Shown one piece after another: positions 9,884 to 15,521 of a DNA stretch of 41,310 nt (position 1 is its first letter; each line of letters begins with the position of its first letter). The position numbers and the translations under genes were made by a program. The notes beneath the pieces were generated by a model. It worked only from the letters and a program-made list of their open reading frames with translations, was not told the DNA's origin and made no database searches. This DNA comes from Cytophagaceae bacterium (GTDB lineage: Bacteria; Bacteroidota; Bacteroidia; Cytophagales; UBA9547). The stretch lies in assembly GCA_027488865.1 (NCBI GenBank), contig JAIYAU010000063.1, forward strand, positions 1 to 41,310. The letters are read 5' to 3'.

Positions 9884-10017
9884 CGGTAGGTGTCCCACCT
9901 ACCGAAAATTGTTGGCTGGTGGGTACACCAGCCAAGGTTATAAAACCATTGGCAGGAATCCGAGTCGGAGACTCTACAGCCATTGTATAATCCGTAGAGC
10001 GCAAGCTAACTCTACGG
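9884..10017 (+). repeat. Array of four perfect hairpins (REP/MITE-like)
   Basis: Four inverted repeats follow each other in 134 bp. CGGTAGGTG-TCC-CACCTACCG (9884-9904) has a 9-bp stem. TTGGCTGGTG-GGTA-CACCAGCCAA (9912-9935) has a 10-bp stem. GAGTC-GGA-GACTC (9962-9974) has a 5-bp stem. CCGTAGAG/CTCTACGG (9992-9999 with 10010-10017) has an 8-bp stem. All stems are exact. They resemble the compact palindrome clusters of non-autonomous repeats. Confidence 0.8.
9950..10016 (-). repeat. 67-bp repeat, copy B
   Basis: This is the reverse complement of 8404-8470 with five mismatches. It makes up the right half of the hairpin array and includes the two hairpins GAGTC/GACTC and GTAGAG/CTCTAC. Those hairpins are better preserved here than in copy A, where the GTAGAG stem is damaged. 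Confidence 0.85.
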
Positions 10018-10075
10018 ATAGAAAGGCATATTCAAAGCCAATTTAACTATAAAAGCTCTTTCATGGCCTTAGTAA

Positions 10076-10111
10076 ATTAACTTTTCATTCTACGTGCCAC
10101 AGACCGAGGGA
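10076..10111 (+). repeat. Diverged 36-bp repeat, copy 1
   Basis: This stretch matches 11078-11113 at 29 of 36 positions. Shared blocks are ATTAACTTTTC, GTGCCACA and ACCGA. A CATGGCCT lies 10-20 bases upstream in both copies. The copies flank the immunity-like gene at 10430-10927. Confidence 0.6.
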
Positions 10112-10429
10112 ATTTAGATTCTTAAGCTATGTTTTATGAGAACATATTGGTAAATATCCCTTAGATGACTCGATTAGCGCCATCCCAAACAACAGAAGTA
10201 TATGGTTAATTTATCGAGATGATTAAAAAAGTTTGTATTTTTGAAATTTAAGATTAATTGATAAAATAAGAGGCTTGTGTAATAAGCATAAGGTTTCGGT
10301 GGTGGTAGGCTAAAGTTTATAGCTCGATTCACCTTTTCGTGAAACTAGATCGAAAAACGCACGCAATCACTTACCGGCCATATTCTTAACCATTAGCAGC
10401 AATGTGTATAAAGACAACAGACATAACCA

Positions 10430-10927
10430 ATGAAATCAATTAACGAGCTGACAAAATATTTTGGTTATTATAAAACCAATACCGAGTTTCAAAGTATTTT
10501 GGATATGCTTTTAATTTCCCCGTCCAAATATGATAGTAAGTCATTATACATTGTGTGCAAGAAATCTAAATTGGAAATTGGTTTTACAAATGAAAGAATG
10601 ATAAGAGAAGCTGATAAGGACAAACCAATTAAGGGTGGGCGACCAATATTTACACATTTTAATATTTACCCTTCCACTTATAGTTTGTTTGACAAGTTTC
10701 CTTTTGATGTCTTATTTTTAGATAAGTTTGATGTCGTGAGACAAAAAGCTGGGACGCCAACGCAAAGTATAGACGAAAATATCCCTATCCTTGGCTGGAA
10801 TAAATTGGACATATATGATATTGACCTATTAAGCGTTTCATTTAATTATAATCCAAGCGACAACTCAATTCTATTTATTCAAGTTGCACAAAAGGAGAAA
10901 AAAATAATAGAGTCTTCAAAAGAGTGA
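10430..10927 (+). CDS. Hypothetical cytoplasmic protein, immunity-protein-like
   Basis: The protein has 165 residues and no signal peptide or membrane segment. It opens MKSINELTKYFGYYKTNTEF, then has alternating strands (SLYIVCKKSKLEIGFT, FDVLFLD), a central VRQKAGTPTQS and a late GWNKLDIYDIDLLSVSFNY. This layout (helix, predicted strands, R/K..G.P..S turn, W.KYD-like strand) resembles small immunity proteins of polymorphic toxin systems, but I cannot name a family. The neighbouring SUFU gene supports that reading. The gene is flanked by diverged repeats and faces convergent genes. It could equally be an unrelated cytoplasmic protein. Confidence 0.6.
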   Translation: MKSINELTKYFGYYKTNTEFQSILDMLLISPSKYDSKSLYIVCKKSKLEIGFTNERMIREADKDKPIKGGRPIFTHFNIYPSTYSLFDKFPFDVLFLDKFDVVRQKAGTPTQSIDENIPILGWNKLDIYDIDLLSVSFNYNPSDNSILFIQVAQKEKKIIESSKE

Positions 10928-11077
10928 TTATTGAAATCATTTTTATAGATGTTCTAGTGCAAACCTTTCATTGCCTGCAATTTAGCCAACTCGACCTGAC
11001 TGATAAAAAATCTTATCAATGATTATGAAGTGAAGAGAATTGCCACGGTTTCCTCCATGGCCTGTGGCACCCGTGAC

Positions 11078-11113
11078 ATTAACTTTTCGTTCAGTGTGCC
11101 ACATACCGATGAA
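11078..11113 (+). repeat. Diverged 36-bp repeat, copy 2
   Basis: This is the partner of 10076-10111. Just before it lies a palindrome, TGCCAC (11041-11046) with GTGGCA (11064-11069). Confidence 0.55.
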
Positions 11114-11129
11114 ATAGCACAAACAAGAC

Positions 11130-11157
11130 GCCTTCTGCTATGAGTTTGGCAGGAGGC
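11130..11157. terminator. Hairpin between convergent genes, terminator-like
   Basis: GCCTTCTGC (11130-11138) pairs with GCAGGAGGC (11149-11157), 9 pairs with one G-U and a 10-base loop. It lies between the ends of the genes finishing at 10927 (plus) and 11178 (minus). There is no T-run, so the terminator role is only likely from position. Confidence 0.35.
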
Positions 11158-11177
11158 CATTGGTATGGAAATAACTG

Positions 11178-11903
11178 TTATTCATATGGAATAAACTTTA
11201 AAGAGTCTAAGAACAATAATTTATTTCTGTCCATTATAAGGTCGATTATTGAATGACTTACTTGATTATTATATTCTCTAATTATAAGAATAGACAAATG
11301 CGAATTAAACATTACCTCAATATCCGTATTTGTACAAGCATAACAAAACAAAAGTTCCGGTCTATTTTCATCAAAGTATATGCTACGTAAAATTTTATTT
11401 GGATATAAGCGATTGAAACTTCCCAAGGGTTTAAAAGGATCCTGACCTAAGGTATCGTGATTAACTAATATTATAAATTGAAATTTTTCCTCAGGTAAAA
11501 ATTCCTTTTTGTAAAAATGTAATTTAATCAAAGGATTAAGAACCAACTTAATAACAGTATCTTTGTAGGCTACACTAACCTTACAATATTCCTTTGTATT
11601 AGGATCTAAAGTAAAAATATTGGACTCGATAATTATGGTGGTAAGTTTATTTGTATCGGAATACAGCCTTTCTAGAGCAATCGAATAGTCTTTTTTAACA
11701 CGATCATATTTAAATCGATAATTTTTTACCTTTTGATCTTTATCTGAGCTCCATATTTTTAAATTTTCGATTAATTGTCCATTTTTCGAGTTAATGCACT
11801 TAATTACCAACCTAGGTTTTGAAAAAATCTCATTATTACCACTAACCAAAATCAAGCTGTAAATAGGAATAATAAATAAAATTATTTTATTATTTCTTCT
11901 CAT
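11178..11903 (-). CDS. Hypothetical secreted protein
   Basis: I place the start at ATG 11903, giving 241 residues, because it begins an export signal (MRRNNKIILFIIPIYSLILV). An in-frame ATG at 11927 would put eight odd residues in front and overlap the upstream gene more. With the chosen start the overlap with the preceding gene (stop at 11890) is 14 bases, so the two are probably translated together. The mature part is rich in beta-strand-type sequence (IKCINSKNGQLIENLKIW, IIIESNIFTLD) and may be a small beta-sandwich. I recognise no family or catalytic motif. It is the last of three co-directional genes for small exported proteins. Confidence 0.65.
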   Translation of the reverse strand: MRRNNKIILFIIPIYSLILVSGNNEIFSKPRLVIKCINSKNGQLIENLKIWSSDKDQKVKNYRFKYDRVKKDYSIALERLYSDTNKLTTIIIESNIFTLDPNTKEYCKVSVAYKDTVIKLVLNPLIKLHFYKKEFLPEEKFQFIILVNHDTLGQDPFKPLGSFNRLYPNKILRSIYFDENRPELLFCYACTNTDIEVMFNSHLSILIIREYNNQVSHSIIDLIMDRNKLLFLDSLKFIPYE

Positions 11904-12333
11904 AAACCCTTGATTTAGACATACCAATTATTGAATTAAATAATCGATTTCCAACATCATGTAATATCACACTTCCAATTGAAACACATCCATTACTACC
12001 TAAACAAATAAACAATTCAGGCATATCAGAGTAATGAACAATTAACTGTATTTGTGTATTACAATTTTCTGTTAAAAATTTTACTTTGAGAGAATTTATT
12101 TCTTCTATAATTTTATTTATTTTACTCCTATCAACCACGCAAAAACGTTTAATTGGTATGTTCAATTTAGATTGTACGTATAAATCTTCCACATATGGAC
12201 ATCCATTTTTAAGATAACCCATTGAATCTGGATATAAAATAAAGGCTTCCACTGAATCTATTTCTATCTTCTGCGCAATGGTGCTAGCCACATTTAGTAA
12301 TAAAGCCAATGGTAAAAACAAAAATAATTTCAT
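11890..12333 (-). CDS. Hypothetical secreted protein, paralog of the gene at 12353-12787
   Basis: The protein has 147 residues with a clear signal peptide (MKLFLFLPLALLLNVASTIA, then Q). The mature part aligns along its length with the protein encoded immediately upstream. Shared features are an I.S...Y.YP opening, a cysteine about 20 residues later, an I.KI...L..LK segment, a C then a hydrophobic strand, a KMC/FIC cysteine, and a closing IVLxDxxNxLxN motif. The two genes are separated by 19 bases. I know no function. The conserved cysteines suggest a disulfide-stabilised periplasmic or lipid-free secreted protein. Confidence 0.7.
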   Translation of the reverse strand: MKLFLFLPLALLLNVASTIAQKIEIDSVEAFILYPDSMGYLKNGCPYVEDLYVQSKLNIPIKRFCVVDRSKINKIIEEINSLKVKFLTENCNTQIQLIVHYSDMPELFICLGSNGCVSIGSVILHDVGNRLFNSIIGMSKSRVYEKK

Positions 12334-12352
12334 TGTCTTATGTCTATGAGTT

Positions 12353-12787
12353 TTAAGGCATTTTTAACAAAACTCTAAAAAAATTCATCAATTCATTATC
12401 AGGATCTTTCAAAACTATGTTGCCATACTCATAGCAACTGCTTGAGAAACACATTTTTTTTGGCCCGAAATACCTTGTATAAAATATAATTCGACCCCAG
12501 ATGTCGCAAGAGGCACCTTCGTGTGACAATTTAAGATTCTCCAGCAATGTTGTGATTTTAAAAATAGTAATACTATCTTTAATCATTATCTTATTATCTT
12601 GAAAATTAATATCATCTGCAATATACCGATCAAAGTAACCTGGCTCATTAACAATACAAGAATGTGACCCAAATCTATCAGCATATGGATATAAATATAC
12701 AAATATTGAGTCAATAGAATTAAACTTTCTTTGACCATAAATGTCTCCACAAACGACGTAAACTAAAACAAATAATATATATTTCAC
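12353..12787 (-). CDS. Hypothetical secreted protein, first gene of a small operon
   Basis: I propose a GTG start at 12787. It opens a textbook signal peptide (MKYILFVLVYVVCGDIYG, then QRKF) and lies 10 bases after a stop codon of another frame. Upstream in-frame ATGs at 12835 and 12943 would add a basic, non-signal extension that crosses repeat sequence. The mature protein (~126 residues) has five cysteines and is a paralog of the next gene product. Features include FVYLYPYADRFGSHSC, KITTLLENLKLS and IVLKDPDNELMNFF. The function is unknown. Tandem duplication followed by divergence is the simplest explanation of the pair. Confidence 0.65.
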   Translation of the reverse strand: MKYILFVLVYVVCGDIYGQRKFNSIDSIFVYLYPYADRFGSHSCIVNEPGYFDRYIADDINFQDNKIMIKDSITIFKITTLLENLKLSHEGASCDIWGRIIFYTRYFGPKKMCFSSSCYEYGNIVLKDPDNELMNFFRVLLKMP

Positions 12788-12797
12788 TTTTAATAAT

Positions 12798-12854
12798 CTA
12801 TTTCTTGGATTCCTTGGTTTTAGCTTTTTTAGCATCACTATCTTTTTTACTTGT
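12798..12854 (-). pseudogene. Possible lysine-rich tail of a lost gene
   Basis: A minus-strand frame reads TSKKDSDAKKAKTKESKK then TAG at 12800-12798, ten bases before the GTG start of the next gene. Such tails are common at protein C-termini. Upstream the frame is closed by stops, so if it was a gene it is decayed. It is short enough to be chance. Confidence 0.25.
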
Positions 12855-12952
12855 CTATAAGTCATTTGCCCTTGCTTGTGTCTAGCATCACAAGTTATTC
12901 TGAAGTGTAATTGCTTTTGTCGGGTGTGACTAGTAACTTCCAATTCTTGCCC

Positions 12953-13002
12953 TTAACAAAAATCCACATAATGACCCAACATTCCAAATATAACAAGGCC
13001 TA
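12953..13002 (+). repeat. 50-bp direct repeat, copy 2
   Basis: Identical to 9527-9576. It ends in CAAGGCCTA, and the following CCCTATTCAACG differs from copy 1, so the right boundary is sharp at 13002. Confidence 0.9.
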
Positions 13003-13007
13003 ACCCT

Positions 13008-13027
13008 ATTCAACGTGGTTGAATTTT
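13008..13027 (+). terminator. Small hairpin with short T-run
   Basis: ATTCAAC-GTG-GTTGAAT (13008-13024) forms a 7-bp stem, followed by TTT. It directly follows the 50-bp repeat. It is weak as a terminator and could be an element end. Confidence 0.3.
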
Positions 13028-13107
13028 ATTAAAGGTATATCGAGGCCTGGGGGTTCAGGTTTTTCAGCATAAGGCTAAAGTTATTTATGAGGATTTGTAA
13101 TGTTTCT

Positions 13108-13139
13108 GTACAATTGGCAGATCTTCGGTACAATTTGGC
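13108..13139 (+). promoter_or_regulatory. Direct repeat, candidate LytTR operator
   Basis: GTACAATTGGC (13108-13118) and GTACAATTTGGC (13128-13139) are repeated with a 20-base period. They lie about 40 bases before the -7 box of the operon that encodes a LytTR regulator. LytTR-family proteins bind direct repeats of about 9 bases spaced roughly two helical turns apart. A third similar word, TACAATTGGGC, occurs at 13664-13674 in front of the kinase gene. Binding is inferred from spacing and context. Confidence 0.45.
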
Positions 13140-13179
13140 TTTTGGTCTAGGTTGTTAAATAGACTGATTACACTTTAGC

Positions 13180-13187
13180 TATCTTTG
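13180..13187 (+). promoter_or_regulatory. -7 box of the histidine-rich/LytTR operon
   Basis: TATCTTTG exactly matches TAnnTTTG and lies 23 bases before the ATG at 13210. A TTG at 13152-13154 is 25 bases upstream, a little far for a good -33 element. A weak -33 would fit a promoter that needs an activator. Confidence 0.5.
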
Positions 13188-13209
13188 ACTAAACAAAAAC
13201 ATAATATAC

Positions 13210-13641
13210 ATGAAATCTCCAATCATTTCCCCCATCATTTCCATACTAGCGATCTTAGTTTCATTTCAAGCGATGGCTCAACACCATCATAATGGTTCAG
13301 CTAGAAAAGCTGGGCATCATTTTCACCACCATCAACCAAGTGACTCTGTACATGCGCATCATGCTGCACGGGCGGTAGACGATCTTTATGATTACGTAAC
13401 AAATCTTTCGCCTGATAAAAAAGATGACCTAACAAAGGCATTTAACCAATATTTTGATGATGCTAAGTCACATTCGCCTACATCAAAAGTGCGCAAAAGA
13501 AGTCAAGATAGTTTGGATAGTTCAATTAGGCCTTTATTAAGTGAGGCACAATATAACGAGTACCAAACCTTTGTAAAAGACATGGAAAAAAGAAGACATA
13601 ATAGAAAACACTGGCATGGTAAACATAAGAGACATTGTTAA
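13210..13641 (+). CDS. Histidine-rich exported protein, Spy/CpxP-like
   Basis: The protein has 143 residues. Residues 1-23 are a signal peptide (cut before QHHHNG). The mature N-terminus is packed with histidines (HHH, HHFHHHQ, HAHHAAR) and the C-terminus is basic and histidine-rich (KHWHGKHKRHC). In between are two amphipathic helices (LSPDKKDDLTKAFNQYF and LLSEAQYNEYQTFVKDM). These recall the small helical LTxxQ-type periplasmic proteins Spy and CpxP, although the motif itself is not exact. Histidine clusters suggest binding of copper, zinc or nickel. It is the first gene of a run that continues with a kinase, a regulator and an outer-membrane receptor, so it may be the periplasmic sensor or buffer of that circuit. 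Confidence 0.75.
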   Translation: MKSPIISPIISILAILVSFQAMAQHHHNGSARKAGHHFHHHQPSDSVHAHHAARAVDDLYDYVTNLSPDKKDDLTKAFNQYFDDAKSHSPTSKVRKRSQDSLDSSIRPLLSEAQYNEYQTFVKDMEKRRHNRKHWHGKHKRHC

Positions 13642-13661
13642 TATTTCAGTTAAATCTTGAT

Positions 13662-13698
13662 TATACAATTGGGCTATCAGTAAATAATTGTATATTTT
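13662..13698 (+). terminator. Attenuator-like inverted repeat between the His-rich gene and the kinase gene
   Basis: TATACAATT (13662-13670) and AATTGTATA (13686-13694) form a perfect 9-bp stem with a 15-base loop, followed by TTTTC. It may end part of the transcripts after the first gene. It may also be a protein-binding site, because its left arm contains the same TACAATTxGGC word as the upstream direct repeat. Confidence 0.4.
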
Positions 13699-13724
13699 CT
13701 GATTAGCTTTTTAAAATCCATACC

Positions 13725-14774
13725 ATGAAACTCCAACGTGTTCTTCCTCATCTGCTGGTTTGGTGCATCTTGTTTATATTTCCTGTTACCCTCAGCATAA
13801 GTGAAGAGGAACCGAGAGAGATTGGTTTTTATGTAAGACAATTTGCACCGTTGGTTTTTACGCTAATGTTGTTTTACATCAATTACTATTGGTTGATAGA
13901 GCGGTACTATTTTAAAAATGAAGTTTGGTATTTTTTAGGTATTAATATTTTTTTAATTTGTTTGTCCATCTGGTTAATGTCGATTTTTAGGGAGGTTTTG
14001 GCATTTATGCCTTTGGAGCTTAAAGGTCACCACCATATGAAACATGCCATGCATCGACATGGCCTTGGAAAATACTTCGGGCAGTTTAGAAGCCTACTTA
14101 TTTTATTGTTTTCTATAGCTGCAAGTGTGGCAGTAAAAGCCTCAAAACGACTATACGAAGTCGAGAGTATTCGTAAAAACTTAGAAAATGAACACCTCAA
14201 GTCAGAGTTGACTCAGCTAAAGTATCAATTGCAGCCTCATTTTTTCTTTAATGTGTTAAATACCATCTATTCCATGGTAGAGGTGGCACCTGAAAATGCA
14301 AAAGATTCTATCCACAGGCTAAGCAAACTCATGCGATATTTATTGTATGAAACTAATGATGAAAAGATTGCTTTACACAAAGAGATTGAGTTTCTTCAAA
14401 ACTATATCACACTTATGCGCCAGCGACTTGCCACTCATGTAGATGTAGAAACAAGTTTTCCTCCATCGGTGGATCAAATCAAAATAGCCCCGTTGTTATT
14501 TATAGCTTTAGTTGAAAACGCCTTTAAACATAGTGTAAGTGCCTCAAAAAGCTCTTTTGTGCGCATAGAATTATTGGTAACTGCCAATGAAATCACCCTC
14601 AATACCAAAAATAGCAACTTTCCACAACTGGGATATGGTATTGATCATGCTGGAATAGGTCTTGATAATTTGGAAAAGCGTCTGGAACTACTGTATCCTA
14701 ACAATTATTATTTAAAAAACGAGGTGATAGGGGATAGTTATCACGCAAGTTTAACCATAATTATAAAAAAATAG
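13725..14774 (+). CDS. LytS/YpdA-type sensor histidine kinase with His-rich periplasmic loop
   Basis: The protein has 349 residues. Four membrane helices lie at about 5-24, 39-58, 66-88 and 121-140. A linker leads to a His_kinase domain with the phospho-acceptor box QLKYQLQPHFFFNVLNTIYS (His172). The ATP-binding part has an N-box (ALVENAFKHS) and G-box (GIGLDNLEKRL). With both termini in the cytoplasm, the loop between helices 3 and 4 faces the periplasm. It carries GHHHMKHAMHRHGLG with six histidines at 102-112. That is unusual for this family and points to metal sensing, matching the histidine-rich exported protein encoded upstream. It should phosphorylate the LytTR regulator encoded 22 bases downstream. 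The class is certain; the ligand is inferred. Confidence 0.93.
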   Translation: MKLQRVLPHLLVWCILFIFPVTLSISEEEPREIGFYVRQFAPLVFTLMLFYINYYWLIERYYFKNEVWYFLGINIFLICLSIWLMSIFREVLAFMPLELKGHHHMKHAMHRHGLGKYFGQFRSLLILLFSIAASVAVKASKRLYEVESIRKNLENEHLKSELTQLKYQLQPHFFFNVLNTIYSMVEVAPENAKDSIHRLSKLMRYLLYETNDEKIALHKEIEFLQNYITLMRQRLATHVDVETSFPPSVDQIKIAPLLFIALVENAFKHSVSASKSSFVRIELLVTANEITLNTKNSNFPQLGYGIDHAGIGLDNLEKRLELLYPNNYYLKNEVIGDSYHASLTIIIKK

Positions 14775-14796
14775 CCATTTTTAAGCTTTTAAAATT

Positions 14797-15510
14797 ATGT
14801 CGCTTATTCGATGCCTTATAGTTGATGATGAACCCTACGCACAAGAGTTGCTTAAGGCCTATATTGATAAAGTTCCCTTTCTAGAATTGGTGGGCTGCGC
14901 ATCAAACGCTTTTGAGGCTTTGCAAATTATTCAAAACACACCCATTGATCTAATGTTTCTAGATATTCAAATGCCAGAGCTGTCAGGCATGGCATTTGCA
15001 CGCACTATCATAAACGGTCCAATGATTGTTTTTACCACAGCCTATGAACAATATGCGCTAGAAGGATACAAAGTAGATGCGGTTGATTATCTACTAAAAC
15101 CTTTTAATTTTGAAGAGTTTTTAAGGGCCGCCTACAAAGCGCAGCAACGATTCAATACAATGCATAATGTGGTTTCTGTACAGAAAGAGATAGATTATAT
15201 TTTTGTAAAAGCCGATTATAAACAGGTAAGGATTAATTTAGCAGAGGTACTTTATTTTGAAGGACTTAAAGATTACATAAAGATAATACTTGTAAACACG
15301 CCAGCGCCTATTCTCACGCTTATGAGCATAAAAGCCTTGGAACAAATGTTACCTGCCAGCCATTTTATGCGCGTGCATCGATCTTTTATTGTTAATTTAA
15401 ACCATGTAAACACAATAGATAGGAGCCGAATAGTAATTGGCAAAGAGATGATCCCAATTGCTGATAACTATCGAGATAAATTTAATAATTTTTTAAAAAA
15501 TATTGAATAA
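14797..15510 (+). CDS. LytTR-family response regulator
   Basis: The protein has 237 residues. The receiver domain (1-~120) has the acidic pair D10-D11, the phosphorylation site D56 in LMFLDIQMP, a TTAYEQYA segment and K101 in LLKPF. The C-terminal LytTR DNA-binding domain (~135-235) shows IFVKADYKQVRI, VLYFEGLKDYIKI, MRVHRSFIVNLNHV and the closing IPIADNYRDKF. It is the cognate partner of the kinase just upstream and ends 11 bases before the receptor gene. It probably controls its own operon through the direct repeat near 13108-13139. Confidence 0.95.
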   Translation: MSLIRCLIVDDEPYAQELLKAYIDKVPFLELVGCASNAFEALQIIQNTPIDLMFLDIQMPELSGMAFARTIINGPMIVFTTAYEQYALEGYKVDAVDYLLKPFNFEEFLRAAYKAQQRFNTMHNVVSVQKEIDYIFVKADYKQVRINLAEVLYFEGLKDYIKIILVNTPAPILTLMSIKALEQMLPASHFMRVHRSFIVNLNHVNTIDRSRIVIGKEMIPIADNYRDKFNNFLKNIE

Positions 15511-15521
15511 AAACCCATTTC

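Larger units (their letters stand above)
9271..10429. other. 1.16-kb non-coding, repeat-rich stretch
   Basis: I see no credible gene. Open frames at 9324-9608 and 9714-10004 (minus) lack family resemblance and overlap repeats. The stretch holds a 50-bp direct repeat copy (9527-9576) and a short inverted pair of GTTGGTGACG near 9500 and 9626. It also holds the hairpin array 9884-10017, a 36-bp diverged repeat (10076-10111) and an isolated TATTTTTG box (10236-10243). The 5' region of the gene at 10430 carries no clear ribosome binding site. Confidence 0.7.
12788..13209. other. 422-bp spacer: gene remnant, direct repeat, possible operator and promoter
   Basis: From left to right it holds a short lysine-rich reading frame ending at 12798, the 50-bp direct repeat copy 2 and a small hairpin (13008-13024). 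Next come a direct repeat that may bind the LytTR regulator (13108-13139) and a TAnnTTTG box (13180-13187). No full gene fits. Confidence 0.65.

Noticed and set aside
9714-10046. Open frames on both strands over the palindrome array
   Set aside because: They run through perfect hairpins and the 67-bp repeat, and their translation is low in recognisable structure.
9527-13002. Chromosomal integron with attC sites
   Set aside because: GCCTAAC-like words occur near the repeats, but I find no paired attC core sites of constant layout, the genes point in different directions and there is no integrase in the window.
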